Origin: Vagococcus allomyrinae
GTDB lineage: Bacteria; Bacillota; Bacilli; Lactobacillales; Vagococcaceae
DNA length: 64,000 nucleotides
Reading direction: 5' to 3'
NCBI RefSeq assembly: GCF_017829975.1
Contig: NZ_JAEEGA010000010.1
Coordinates: 1-64,000, forward strand
Part shown: one piece after another, positions 16,711-25,671 of the stretch
Layout of the letters: the number at the start of each line of letters is the position of its first letter
Numbering within the stretch: position 1 is the stretch's first letter
Made by a program: the position numbers and the translations under genes
The notes under the pieces: model-generated
What the model saw: only the letters and a program-made list of their open reading frames with translations
Database searches by the model: none
Told to the model about the DNA's origin: nothing

Positions 16711-16757
16711 CATTCAAGTAGGTAAGAATTGGATAATTTAAAGGAGTGATGGTTTAA

Positions 16758-19067
16758 ATGAGTAATATCATTGGCTATTTAGATACTCAAAGTGATATAC
16801 AGCTCATGTCAGACTTTAATCTTAGTCATCGTGATTTGCGAAAAACAGAACTTTTTTTATTACTAAAAGGTACAGCAAATCTTAAACTTGAAGAGGTTGA
16901 TTATGTGATGAGAGTGGATGATTTGATTGTTATCAATAAGCATGAGGAGTTTCTTTTAAAGAGTCAAGCTGGAGATAACCTCCTATTTCGTTTTTCCATT
17001 TCAGATTTTTTATTATCACAGGCGTTTGATGCGGAACATATTAGTTTCAATTGTAATTCTATTGCGAAAACCAATAAAAATTATGAACAATTACGTCGAA
17101 ATATTGTGACTATTATTGAATTGTTATTATTTGAGAATGAGCGCACTAATTTTTTGCAGCTTAGTAAAATTTATAAGCTATTGAATGAATTAAGTAGCTT
17201 ATTCAGCATTCAAAATGAGGCTGGACTCAATCATGATGAGCGCATTTCTCAAATTACGAGAGAAATTAAACAGCGATACTATGAGAAAGTCACGTTGCAA
17301 GATATGGCAGAGTTAGTTCATATGGATGGGGCTTATTTATCCAAGAAATTTAAGGAAGAAGTAGGACTTAATTTTAAAGACTATTTAAGTGATGTTCGAC
17401 TACGTTTTGCCTATCGAGATTTATTAAGTTCAGATAAGTCGATTACCCGTGTGGCGGTCGACAATGGTTTTTTTAGTGTTAATGCCTTTAATAAAAAGTT
17501 TAAAGATGTCTATAATAGTACACCGTCGGAATACCGTCAGCAAAATAAACTGGAAGAAGAACTTGTCTTAACTCAGCCGACAACGGAGATGAAAGCTCAT
17601 TACCAGGAGTATAAGGATAGTAAAAACTTAGCTGTTGGTGGAAAAGAATTTAAGCTAGAATTAAATTTTTCTTCGTTAGAACCGCGCTTAGTCAAGGATA
17701 CATGGCGTTCTATTTTAAATATCGGACAAGCAGAGATTGTTTTAAAAAGCAATTTGAAAGAACACTTGGCCCTTTTACAACGAAAACTAGAATTTAAGTA
17801 CGGCAGAATCTGGGCCCTCTTCACACCTAAAATCTTAGGCGAAGACAGTTATCATTTTGAAAGTGTCGATGAAATTTTAGATTCACTCTTGGAATTGGGG
17901 CTTATCCCCTGGATTAGTCTGAATAAATCAGCGGCGAATTTTCGTGAAAGTGAATATTCACCAGGGAATTGGGCCCGAATTATGGCGAGCTTTTCAACTC
18001 ATTTATTAAATCGATATGGGCGTCAGCGAATTAAGAATTGGCGAGTTGAAATTGTTTTAGATGATTATCAAGATGAAGAGGTCAGTACTAACTATCGCGA
18101 TTTTTATCAGCGGACAACCACTATTTTGCGACAAACATTGCCAGAAATTGAAATAGGGGGTGGCAATTTTCCTGCAACTACTGATATTGATTTAGCTCAT
18201 TTTCTTGAAGTAGAGTTGGCAGGCTGTCAATTTGATTTTTATTCTTTTGGCTTATTCCCATACGCCTCCAAATTAGTGCGGGAGAAACGGAATTTACAAC
18301 GAATCAGTGACCCGGATTTCTTGCGTCAGCAAGTCAAACTAATCAATGAAGTAAAGTTGGAAAAGCCCGTCTATATTTCTGAGTGGAGTAATACCGTTTC
18401 GCGAAGTAATTTATTAAATGACAGTCTTTATAAAGGTGCCTTTATGGTGAAAAGTCTGTTGGATTTATTTGAAGAAGTGGCTGGATTAGGCTATTGGCTT
18501 GGAACGGATTTAGCTCAGAAGAGTCACAAAGGAGCTGAATTATTATCCGGTGGGAGTGGCTTGATTAATAAGAATGGTTTAGCTAAACCAGCCATGACTG
18601 CGATGATATTTTTTAATCAGTTAATTGGTTTAAAAATTTTGTACAAAGATGATTACCATTTAGTTTGTTCAACAGAAGAAGAGGAGTTTTTTATTTTAGG
18701 TCATCAATACACTCATCCTAACAGTCTCTACTTTTTAAAAGATGAATCTCAATTAAAATTAAATGAAGTAACTAATTTTTTTAAGGAAGAGGAGTTTCTT
18801 GATCAGATTATTTTAAGAGATATCCCTAATGGAAACTACGAATTGAGAATGTTTAGTTGTTTAAAAGGACATGGTGATTTACTTGAAGAATGGGCTAATT
18901 TTAATTATTCGAGTAACTTACGTGCATCAGATTTAAGTTACCTTGATGCAAAAAACAATCATCTTCAAACATTAGAAGAAATTGAAGTGACCGATAAATC
19001 ACTGGTTTTGCAAAAAATAAAAACAACCAATGAATTTTATTTGATTAACATTATTAAACGACAATAG
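16758..19067 (+). CDS. AraC-family regulator with GH39-like sensor domain
   Basis: 769 residues. A cupin-like N-terminus (1-110) is followed by an AraC-type double HTH at 163-262 (VTLQDMAELVHMDGAYLSKKF, SITRVAVDNGFFSVNAFNKKF, each read in part). A large C-terminal domain resembles GH39 beta-xylosidases. The position expected for the acid/base Glu motif (WNEPN) reads WRVEIVLDDYQD (about 427-438). A possible nucleophile region YISEWSN remains at about 538-544. It is therefore probably a sugar-binding sensor and not an active hydrolase. It lies upstream of and co-oriented with the glycoside catabolic operon, which it is likely to control. A good terminator follows. Confidence 0.85.
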   Translation: MSNIIGYLDTQSDIQLMSDFNLSHRDLRKTELFLLLKGTANLKLEEVDYVMRVDDLIVINKHEEFLLKSQAGDNLLFRFSISDFLLSQAFDAEHISFNCNSIAKTNKNYEQLRRNIVTIIELLLFENERTNFLQLSKIYKLLNELSSLFSIQNEAGLNHDERISQITREIKQRYYEKVTLQDMAELVHMDGAYLSKKFKEEVGLNFKDYLSDVRLRFAYRDLLSSDKSITRVAVDNGFFSVNAFNKKFKDVYNSTPSEYRQQNKLEEELVLTQPTTEMKAHYQEYKDSKNLAVGGKEFKLELNFSSLEPRLVKDTWRSILNIGQAEIVLKSNLKEHLALLQRKLEFKYGRIWALFTPKILGEDSYHFESVDEILDSLLELGLIPWISLNKSAANFRESEYSPGNWARIMASFSTHLLNRYGRQRIKNWRVEIVLDDYQDEEVSTNYRDFYQRTTTILRQTLPEIEIGGGNFPATTDIDLAHFLEVELAGCQFDFYSFGLFPYASKLVREKRNLQRISDPDFLRQQVKLINEVKLEKPVYISEWSNTVSRSNLLNDSLYKGAFMVKSLLDLFEEVAGLGYWLGTDLAQKSHKGAELLSGGSGLINKNGLAKPAMTAMIFFNQLIGLKILYKDDYHLVCSTEEEEFFILGHQYTHPNSLYFLKDESQLKLNEVTNFFKEEEFLDQIILRDIPNGNYELRMFSCLKGHGDLLEEWANFNYSSNLRASDLSYLDAKNNHLQTLEEIEVTDKSLVLQKIKTTNEFYLINIIKRQ

Positions 19068-19077
19068 ATCAGAAGAA

Positions 19078-19110
19078 GACAATAATCGTCAGATGATTAT
19101 TGTCTTTTTT
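19078..19110 (+). terminator. terminator of the regulator gene
   Basis: GACAATAATC (19078-19087) pairs with GATTATTGTC (19095-19104) and is followed by six T residues. Confidence 0.85.
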
Positions 19111-19124
19111 GTGCTGATTTTATA

Positions 19125-19193
19125 TTTACACAAAAAAGTGAGTGAGATTTACACAAAAATAGGAATTCTTCGTAAAAGAAACCGTTTTACAAT
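19125..19193 (+). promoter_or_regulatory. catabolic operon promoter with AraC-type direct repeats
   Basis: TTTACACAAAAA occurs at 19125-19136 and again at 19148-19159, 23 bp apart, which is about two helical turns and typical of AraC-family sites. A TACAAT -10 box lies at 19188-19193 with a poor -35, as expected for an activated promoter. GTAAAAGAAACCGTTTTAC (19172-19190) is an imperfect palindrome and could also be a CcpA-like site. Confidence 0.55.
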
Positions 19194-19233
19194 ATGGATG
19201 TAGCACAAATGAAGAAGAAACTGAGGTGTTGGA

Positions 19234-20148
19234 ATGAAATTAGGAATTGTCAGTGCCATTTTAGATCAGAGTGATTTTAGAGAAGTAATCGATACTGTGG
19301 CGGCGAATGGACTCGATTGTGTGGAACTTGCCTGTTGGCCACAAGGAAAGGCAGCTCGGCGCTATGCGGGTGTTTCTCATATAGATGTGGTGAATTTAGA
19401 CGCCGTAAAAGCAAAGGCCATTTTATCATATGCTGAAAGTAAACAGGTAAGCATTTCTGCGTTAGCTTATTATCCTAATCCTTTAGATGAAAACTTAGAA
19501 AAAAGACAAGAAGCCATTGACCATTTGTATCATTTAATTGATGCAGCCAAGTTGTTAGACGTGAACTTAGTGACGACTTTTATCGGACGAATGCAGTCGA
19601 AATCTCTTTTAGAAAACCTCACAGAGATGGAAACCGTTTGGCGACCAATTTTAGCATATGCTGAGCAGGCAAAGGTAAGGATAGGCATTGAGAATTGTCC
19701 GATGTTATTTACAGCAGATGAGTGGCCAGGAGGACAAAACTTAATGACGACGCCGGCGATTTGGCGAGAGGTATTTAAGCGTTTGAATAGTGAGTATTTA
19801 GGTTTAAACTATGATCCGTCTCATTTTGTCTGGCAACAGATTGATTATCTTGCTCCTCTTTATGAATTCAAGGATAAGATTTTCCATGTTCACTATAAAG
19901 ATATAAAGGTGTATCCTGAAAAATTAAAAGATGTCGGCGTAATGGCAACGCCCCTTGACTATATGAGTCCCAAACTACCAGGCTTAGGTGACGTTGATTG
20001 GGGTCGCTACGTTTCCGCTTTAACAGATATTGGCTATACTGGCAACACTTGTATTGAAGTTGAAGATAAAGCCTTTGAAGGGAGTTATGAGGCGGTTCAA
20101 CAATCAATTACATTAAGTACGCGCTATTTAAGAAATTTTGTAATTTAA
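19234..20148 (+). CDS. sugar phosphate isomerase/epimerase family (TIM barrel)
   Basis: 304 residues. It is a xylose-isomerase-like TIM barrel of the IolE/sugar-epimerase superfamily. Likely metal ligands are the Glu in GIENCPM, the Asp/His in YDPSHFVW, the His in FHVHYKD and the Glu in CIEVED. It is the first gene of the operon driven by the AraC-type promoter. In C- and O-glycoside degradation via 3-keto sugars, such enzymes epimerise or isomerise the released keto-sugar. That substrate is inferred from the neighbours. It differs in sequence from the deglycosidase alpha subunits at 20614 and 24678. Confidence 0.8.
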   Translation: MKLGIVSAILDQSDFREVIDTVAANGLDCVELACWPQGKAARRYAGVSHIDVVNLDAVKAKAILSYAESKQVSISALAYYPNPLDENLEKRQEAIDHLYHLIDAAKLLDVNLVTTFIGRMQSKSLLENLTEMETVWRPILAYAEQAKVRIGIENCPMLFTADEWPGGQNLMTTPAIWREVFKRLNSEYLGLNYDPSHFVWQQIDYLAPLYEFKDKIFHVHYKDIKVYPEKLKDVGVMATPLDYMSPKLPGLGDVDWGRYVSALTDIGYTGNTCIEVEDKAFEGSYEAVQQSITLSTRYLRNFVI

Positions 20149-20170
20149 AGAAATAAAAGGAGGTTCGCCG

Positions 20171-20599
20171 ATGTTTGCAATGCGAATGAAATTAAATGAA
20201 GAAATAATCAAGAAAGAATCGATGACGAACTTGTATATCAATGGGCAACCAAATGGATTTGAGTTTGCTATTCAATTGGCCTATTACCGTGGACATTATT
20301 TATCAGATATTGAACTCTTTGAGCTTTATCTAGGCGAGGAAAAAATAGCACCAGAGGCGATCACCTTTGAACTAAAAGGCAAAGAGTTACCACTTTATAA
20401 ATTAAATTATGCTGTAACAGAATTTTGGAGTCAAGTTGAGTTGGCTAAAATTCGCGTCTTATATCCAGGAGGGCTAGATGCTGGGAGCCATGAATTAGAA
20501 CTAAAATTGCGTCTACGCATTCCTTATATGGAATTAGGTCCGAACCATCAATTTATGCCCTTAGATTCTGGGGATAAACTTACTTTTGAGGTGGCGTGA
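20171..20599 (+). CDS. C-glycoside deglycosidase beta subunit (DUF6379 type)
   Basis: 142 residues of the small beta-sandwich family known as the C-glycoside deglycosidase beta subunit (DgpB/DfgB/CarC type, DUF6379). The core pattern is FEFAIQLAYYRGHYLSDIELF, ELKGKE, then YPGGLDAGSHELELKLRLRIPY. The family forms a hetero-oligomer with the TIM-barrel alpha subunit, and the active site is on alpha. Its alpha partner starts 14 bases after its stop. AAAAGGAGG lies upstream. The second beta copy at 24274 shares PGGL.AG.H and the R.PY/R.SY terminus. Confidence 0.82.
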   Translation: MFAMRMKLNEEIIKKESMTNLYINGQPNGFEFAIQLAYYRGHYLSDIELFELYLGEEKIAPEAITFELKGKELPLYKLNYAVTEFWSQVELAKIRVLYPGGLDAGSHELELKLRLRIPYMELGPNHQFMPLDSGDKLTFEVA

Positions 20600-20613
20600 A
20601 AGGAGATTAGCAG

Positions 20614-21603
20614 ATGAGTAAGATTCAATTAGGGGCAACACTGTTTTGTTATGGCACCGAATATGCTCGTTATGAATATGATTTTGCGGACTGTGTTAAG
20701 GCGGCAGCTTTAGCAGGGGCCAGTGGTTATGAGATTGTAGGTACACAAATGATTCCTTCATATCCTCAAGTCAGTCAAGAATTTTTAGGATTGATTCAGG
20801 AATTAAGAGCGACTTATGGTATTGGTCCAGTGGCATACGCTGCAAATAATGATAAAGGATTAATGCCTGAGCGAAACTTAACTGATGACGAGATGTTGGC
20901 CGATGCAATTATTGATTTAAAAGCTGCCCATAAACTAGGATGCAGTGTGATGCGTGCTCAGTATATGTTATCACCGGCAGCCTTTGAACGTTTAGCACCT
21001 TATGCTGAACTTTATCAGATTAAAGTAGGCATCGAAATCCATAATCCAGAAACTCCGCTATCGCCATTGATGCAAGAGTATTTAGCTGTGATTAAAAATA
21101 CCGGATCCAATCATTTAGGGTTTATTCCTGATTTTGGTTGTTTTGCGATTGCTCCCAATAAAGCTCATTGGATAAAAGCGTTAGAGCGCGGCGTAGCCGA
21201 GGAGCATCTAGAATTGGCAGCTGAACTACGTTATCAAGGGGTGAGCTTAGCCGAGGCCCGCGAGCAACTTTCAGAACGTGGGGCTCATCCTGCAATCAAT
21301 GAAGCACTTCAGGGGATGTATGGTTTTGTTCAATTTAAGAGTAAAGAGCAATTGCCACAATTACTGTCAGAGTTAAAAGAAATTTTACCTTATTGTTTTG
21401 AACTGCATGGTAAATTTCATTATTTAGGTGAAGATTTACGGGAGCCAAGCATTCCATATGAAGAAATTTTAGCGGTTGTGGCTGAGTCAGATTTCGTTGG
21501 TTACTTAATGTGTGAGTATGAAGATGAACTTTATTGTGGTGGGACAGAATTCACTAAACGACAAATGAAGATGGCGAAACAACTTTTAGGACAAATGAAA
21601 TAG
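20614..21603 (+). CDS. C-glycoside deglycosidase alpha subunit-like TIM barrel
   Basis: 329 residues of the xylose-isomerase-like family that includes DgpC/DfgA/CarB. Likely metal ligands are E141 (GIEIHNP), D173 (IPDFGCF), H265 (ELHGKFH) and E301 (CEYED), matching the E-D-H-E set of the family. The alpha/beta complex breaks the C-C (or C-O) bond between a 3-keto sugar and its aglycone by beta-elimination. Adjacency to a DUF6379-type beta subunit and to two Gfo/Idh/MocA oxidoreductases that can make the 3-keto substrate supports this over a generic epimerase role. Confidence 0.82.
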   Translation: MSKIQLGATLFCYGTEYARYEYDFADCVKAAALAGASGYEIVGTQMIPSYPQVSQEFLGLIQELRATYGIGPVAYAANNDKGLMPERNLTDDEMLADAIIDLKAAHKLGCSVMRAQYMLSPAAFERLAPYAELYQIKVGIEIHNPETPLSPLMQEYLAVIKNTGSNHLGFIPDFGCFAIAPNKAHWIKALERGVAEEHLELAAELRYQGVSLAEAREQLSERGAHPAINEALQGMYGFVQFKSKEQLPQLLSELKEILPYCFELHGKFHYLGEDLREPSIPYEEILAVVAESDFVGYLMCEYEDELYCGGTEFTKRQMKMAKQLLGQMK

Positions 21604-21960
21604 ATGGCGGCGAATCAAAAAATAACTAAAAACAGTGTTCAACGTTTCTATACCAATTTTTTTAATAAGCAAGAGGTAAGTCATGCAGATGATTTGATTG
21701 CTGAAAATTATATTCAACATAATCCAAATGTGCCACAAGGAAGAGCCGGCTTAATAGCAGCCTTTCAAGAAAAATTTAGTTCCCAAGAATACTTTCAATT
21801 AGCGATAGATCACATTCTTTTAGCTGATGATTATGTGGCAGTCTTTTTGAGAAGTGTGACGGAACAAGGATGCACGAAGGCCCATGTTGTTGATTTGTAT
21901 CGAGTTGAAAACAATCAATTTGTCGAGCACTGGGATTATTTTGATAAGAGGGGGTCATAA
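21604..21960 (+). CDS. SnoaL/NTF2-like protein
   Basis: 118 residues with the NTF2-like cone fold of the SnoaL type: NSVQRFYTNFFNKQEVSHADD, ENYIQHNPNVPQGRAGLIAAF, then VDLYRVENNQFVEHWDYFD. The ATG directly follows the previous stop, and TTAGGA inside the upstream gene serves as ribosome site. These proteins bind or isomerise small hydrophobic substrates. Here one might handle the aglycone or keto-sugar. The exact role is unknown. Confidence 0.8.
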   Translation: MAANQKITKNSVQRFYTNFFNKQEVSHADDLIAENYIQHNPNVPQGRAGLIAAFQEKFSSQEYFQLAIDHILLADDYVAVFLRSVTEQGCTKAHVVDLYRVENNQFVEHWDYFDKRGS

Positions 21961-21962
21961 AA

Positions 21963-23024
21963 ATGACGAAAAAATTGAAATTTGGCATTATCGGTTATGG
22001 TTTTATGGGGCAGACTCATGGCGAGACAATTCAAAGACTCGACTATGCTGAGTTAGTTGCGGTTTGTGACACAAATGAGGCGCAATTCGAATTTGCACCA
22101 GAAGGAGTTAAAACTCATACGAGCGCAGATGAGCTATTAGCAAATTCAGACATCAATACGGTCATTATTGCGGTACCAAATCAACTTCATTTAGAGATGG
22201 TAATTAAAGCCGCGGCTGCGAAAAAAGATATTATTTGTGAAAAACCACTAGGGATGACAGGCCAAGAAGTTAAGAAAATGATCGCTGTGACAGAAGGGGT
22301 TGTTCGATTTACAACTCATCATCAACGACGCTGGGATCATGATTATCGCGTGGCCAAAGAAGTTTACGAAGCAGGAACCCTCGGTGAGGTTTACACGATT
22401 AAGAGTGCTCTTTATGGCTTTAATGGGAACATGCATGACTGGCATATTTATCCCGAATGTGGAGGTGGCATGCTATACGACTGGGGGGTACATTTAATCG
22501 ATCAGATTTTATGGCTCGTTCCAGCCAAGTTGAAAACCATCTATGCTCATGTCAACAACGTTGTCAATGAGCAAGTCGATGATTATTTTAACATTCAACT
22601 TTATTTTGAAAATGGTGTGAACGCCCAAATAGAACTAGGGACTTACTTTTTAAATAGTTCTGACAATTGGTTCGAACGTCACTGGTTCCTTGGGGGAAAT
22701 AAAGGTAGTGCTAAAATTGATGGGTTTAATCCAGTTGGAGAAATTACCCGAACTTCGGAATTGTTAAGCAATGTTCCCGGACAAATCACCATGACTCATG
22801 CTGGTCCTACCCGAAGTTTTGGTCCGGCACCAGCTGGTAGGATTTTAGTGGAAGAATTACCAAAGGTTGAGGTTAATCATCAAATGTTCTTTGATAACTA
22901 TTATGCCTTTACTCAAGGCCAACAAGCTTTAGTTGTTAAACCAAGTGAAACATTACGGTTAATGGAAGTCTTAGATGCTATTCGCGTAGCGGCAAAATAT
23001 AATCAAAGTATTCATTTTGAATAA
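21963..23024 (+). CDS. Gfo/Idh/MocA oxidoreductase, probable glycoside 3-dehydrogenase
   Basis: 353 residues. The Rossmann NAD(P)-binding motif is GYGFMG (11-16), the EKP motif is at 93-95 (CEKPLG), and the substrate/catalytic block is GGGMLYDWGVHLID with its conserved D-x3-H. In puerarin degradation the DgpA protein of this family oxidises the glucose C3 hydroxyl before C-deglycosylation. The position between two deglycosidase pairs argues for the same role. It lies 2 bases after the SnoaL-like gene and has AGAGGGGG upstream. Confidence 0.85.
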   Translation: MTKKLKFGIIGYGFMGQTHGETIQRLDYAELVAVCDTNEAQFEFAPEGVKTHTSADELLANSDINTVIIAVPNQLHLEMVIKAAAAKKDIICEKPLGMTGQEVKKMIAVTEGVVRFTTHHQRRWDHDYRVAKEVYEAGTLGEVYTIKSALYGFNGNMHDWHIYPECGGGMLYDWGVHLIDQILWLVPAKLKTIYAHVNNVVNEQVDDYFNIQLYFENGVNAQIELGTYFLNSSDNWFERHWFLGGNKGSAKIDGFNPVGEITRTSELLSNVPGQITMTHAGPTRSFGPAPAGRILVEELPKVEVNHQMFFDNYYAFTQGQQALVVKPSETLRLMEVLDAIRVAAKYNQSIHFE

Positions 23025-23066
23025 ATAAAGAGTGATTCCCAAAAGGGGTAAGGAAGGAAGAATAAC

Positions 23067-24173
23067 ATGTCGAAAAAATTAAGAATTGGAATTATTGGCT
23101 GTGGAGGGATTGCAAATAATAAACATTTCCCAGCCTTAGCAAGTCAAAGTGACAAATGTGAGATCGTTGCTTTTTGCGATACACAAGTTGAACGTGCCCG
23201 AGAAGCTGCGGAAAAATTTGGGAGTGAAGAGGCGAAATTCTATGCTGACTATCACGAGTTACTTGCAGATAAATCAATCGATGTCGTCCATATTTGTACG
23301 CCAAATGTGAGTCATAGTCCGATTGCGGTTGCCTCTTTCGAAGCGGGCAAACACGTCCTATGTGAAAAACCAATGGCTCACACGACTGAAGCCGCAGAAA
23401 AAATGATTGTTGCTTGGAAAAAATCAGGTAAGAAATTTACCGTTGGCTATCAAAATCGTTTTAGAAAAGAAGTGACAGCCTTACAAGAATCGTGTGCGAA
23501 CGGGGATTTAGGTGAGATTTACTTTGCTAAGGCACATGCAATACGTCGTAAAGCAGTTCCAACTTGGGGCGTATTTCCCGATAAGTCTCAACAAGGAGGC
23601 GGACCATTAATCGATATCGGTACCCACGCATTAGATATCACTCTTTGGATGATGGATAACTATGAAGTTGAATCTGTCACTGGCTCAGTTTTTCATAAAT
23701 TAGGCAACTTACCAGGTGCTGATGCAGGGAACTTATTTGGGCCTTGGGATACGAACAATTTTGAAGTAGAAGACTCAGCATTCGGTTTTATTAAAATGAA
23801 AGATGGGTCAACGATTTTCTTAGAAGCATCTTGGGCGTTAAATGTTTTAGAATCAAAAGAAGCTGCAACGACATTATGTGGAACAAAAGCTGGTGCCCAA
23901 ATTGAAGCAGGGATGAGTTTTCCTGTCAATCAATTAACTTATAACCGAGCTAAAAATGGCTTGTTAACGGAAGAAAATATTAGCACTGCAGGAAACATTG
24001 CCTTTTTTGAAGGGGGCGACTCAGCTCCTGAAAAATTAGAAGCAAAACAGTGGTTAGAAGCGATCATTAATGATGCGGAGCCATTAGTTAAACCAGAGCA
24101 AGCCTTTAAAGTGACACAAGTTTTAGATGCCATTTACCAAGCGGCTGCGACTGGTAGTGAAGTTAAATTATAA
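23067..24173 (+). CDS. Gfo/Idh/MocA oxidoreductase, second copy
   Basis: 368 residues. The Rossmann start is IGIIGCGGIANNKH, the EKP motif is CEKPMA (K101), and the substrate block is GGGPLIDIGTHALDITLW. It is a paralog of the enzyme at 21963 but clearly diverged. The two may oxidise and re-reduce the sugar at C3 at opposite ends of the pathway, or serve different glycosides. AAGGAAGG lies upstream. A hairpin separates it from the second deglycosidase pair. Confidence 0.85.
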   Translation: MSKKLRIGIIGCGGIANNKHFPALASQSDKCEIVAFCDTQVERAREAAEKFGSEEAKFYADYHELLADKSIDVVHICTPNVSHSPIAVASFEAGKHVLCEKPMAHTTEAAEKMIVAWKKSGKKFTVGYQNRFRKEVTALQESCANGDLGEIYFAKAHAIRRKAVPTWGVFPDKSQQGGGPLIDIGTHALDITLWMMDNYEVESVTGSVFHKLGNLPGADAGNLFGPWDTNNFEVEDSAFGFIKMKDGSTIFLEASWALNVLESKEAATTLCGTKAGAQIEAGMSFPVNQLTYNRAKNGLLTEENISTAGNIAFFEGGDSAPEKLEAKQWLEAIINDAEPLVKPEQAFKVTQVLDAIYQAAATGSEVKL

Positions 24174-24208
24174 ACAAATCATTTATCCATCGTGGTAAAT
24201 AATCAGAG

Positions 24209-24244
24209 AGATAGTTCCATTGGCTTATTTAAAGGGAACTATCT
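24209..24244 (+). other. intra-operon hairpin
   Basis: AGATAGTTCC (24209-24218) pairs with GGAACTATCT (24235-24244). There is no T-run, so a processing or stability element is more likely than termination. It sits between the second oxidoreductase and the second deglycosidase pair. Confidence 0.55.
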
Positions 24245-24273
24245 AACTGAAAAATAAAGAAGGAGGCTTCGAT

Positions 24274-24666
24274 ATGTTTGAAAAGTATTTAGTAAATCCA
24301 ACTGGCTTTCGCAATGTAGAAAAAGACGGTGAGGTAATCGGTTATGAGGTTCAACTGCGGATTCCTTATTATCGCGGTTTAGCAATGAGTTGTGTGGAAG
24401 TAATTGACTTAACAGTCGATGAAGAAAGTGTGAGTAATCAAGCGATGTTAATCACGGTTAAAGGGGAAACCTTTACTTTTGCAGAATTACCAACAGCAAT
24501 TAATCATCGGTGGGAAATGATTGAAACCATTACGGTTTTTGTCAATCAGCCTGGTGGTTTACAGGCAGGCGAACATAAAGTTCATGCATTTGTGAGTTTA
24601 CGTATTTCATATTTACCATTTAACAACACAGGCGAAGATGAAAAAGTATTAGTATTAGAAGGGTAG
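24274..24666 (+). CDS. C-glycoside deglycosidase beta subunit, second copy
   Basis: 130 residues, DUF6379/CGD-beta type. YEVQLRIPYYRGLAMSCVEV, the central TVKGETFTF and QPGGLQAGEHKVHAFVSLRISY parallel the copy at 20171. It is followed 11 bases later by its alpha partner. AGAAGGAGG lies upstream. Two complete alpha/beta sets suggest two substrate classes, for example C- and O-glycosides. Confidence 0.82.
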   Translation: MFEKYLVNPTGFRNVEKDGEVIGYEVQLRIPYYRGLAMSCVEVIDLTVDEESVSNQAMLITVKGETFTFAELPTAINHRWEMIETITVFVNQPGGLQAGEHKVHAFVSLRISYLPFNNTGEDEKVLVLEG

Positions 24667-24677
24667 GAGCTGAGAAA

Positions 24678-25658
24678 ATGAGTAATCAAATTAAACGCGG
24701 TGTATCGCTTTATAGCTATCAAGATGAGTTTTACACCGGTAAAATGACATTAGAAGATTGTATTCGTGAAGCCGCCGCAGCAGGTGCGACGGGAATTGAA
24801 TTTTTACCAGAGCAAATGATTCCGACATTCCCTGATATTTCTGATGAGTTTGTCGCTCAATGGGAAGGTTGGTTGAAAAAGTATAACGTTGAAGCTGTTT
24901 CTTATGATGCTTTTTTAGATAATAAATTATTTGCTAATCGGATGTTGACGACTTCTGAAAACGTGGCGATGATGAAACGTGATTTAAAAATTGCAAGCCG
25001 TTTAGGCTTTAAAATTTTAAGAACCTTGGTTTCAACCCCCCTTGAGGTAATCAAAGAAAGCCTGGCTTATGCAGAAGAAGTGAATGTTAAAATCGCGTTA
25101 GAAGTCCATGCGCCATTTACTTTTGGCACACCATGGTTTGAGGAGCGTTTAGACTATATCAAAGAAAGCGGGACCAAATGGTTTGGAATCATGCCTGACT
25201 TTGGTATTTTTACAAAACGTATTGGATCAATTTTCCAAGATAGCTATATTCGCAAAGGTGGCACGCCAAAAATTATTAAATGGGTTAGCGATAATTATGA
25301 ACAAGGCGTTAATCGAGACGAAACATTTGAAAAAGTCTCCCAGATGCCTGAGGCAACCGAGGCTGATAAAGCATTTGCTGAATTTTGTCGCCATTTTGTT
25401 TATACTGATCCAGAAATCTTAGTTAAAAATATGCCTTACATCGTCCATATTCATGGTAAGTTCTACGATATTACCCCGGAACTAGAAGAAACAAGTATTC
25501 CATATGCAGATGTGATTAACACCTTGAAAAATGGTGGCTATAAAGGCTATATTTGTAGTGAGTATGAAGGCAATCGACATATTCAAGATTATATGGAAGT
25601 TGATAGTATTGAACAAGTAAAACGCCATCAGGCTGTATTGAAAAAAGTAATCGGTTAA
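24678..25658 (+). CDS. C-glycoside deglycosidase alpha subunit-like, second copy
   Basis: 326-residue TIM barrel. The likely metal set is E142 (LEVHAPF), D174 (MPDFGIF), H259 (HIHGKFY) and E295 (SEYEG), the same layout as the protein at 20614 but with divergent substrate loops. It is paired with the beta subunit just upstream and is expected to cleave a 3-keto-glycoside by elimination. A generic sugar isomerase is the alternative. The paired beta subunit makes the deglycosidase reading more likely. Confidence 0.82.
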   Translation: MSNQIKRGVSLYSYQDEFYTGKMTLEDCIREAAAAGATGIEFLPEQMIPTFPDISDEFVAQWEGWLKKYNVEAVSYDAFLDNKLFANRMLTTSENVAMMKRDLKIASRLGFKILRTLVSTPLEVIKESLAYAEEVNVKIALEVHAPFTFGTPWFEERLDYIKESGTKWFGIMPDFGIFTKRIGSIFQDSYIRKGGTPKIIKWVSDNYEQGVNRDETFEKVSQMPEATEADKAFAEFCRHFVYTDPEILVKNMPYIVHIHGKFYDITPELEETSIPYADVINTLKNGGYKGYICSEYEGNRHIQDYMEVDSIEQVKRHQAVLKKVIG

Positions 25659-25671
25659 GTAGGTGAAGACC

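Larger units (their letters stand above)
16210..16757. other. gene-free interval with IS6-type end and regulator promoter
   Basis: I see no convincing gene here. The interval contains a solo IS6-family-type inverted repeat (16562-16579) and an inverted-repeat pair ahead of the AraC gene, described separately. The rest appears to be decayed sequence. Confidence 0.6.

Noticed and set aside
19172-19190. Considered a strong cre (CcpA) site
   Set aside because: The match to the cre consensus fails at the outer TG and CA positions. It is kept only as a possible palindrome within the promoter entry.
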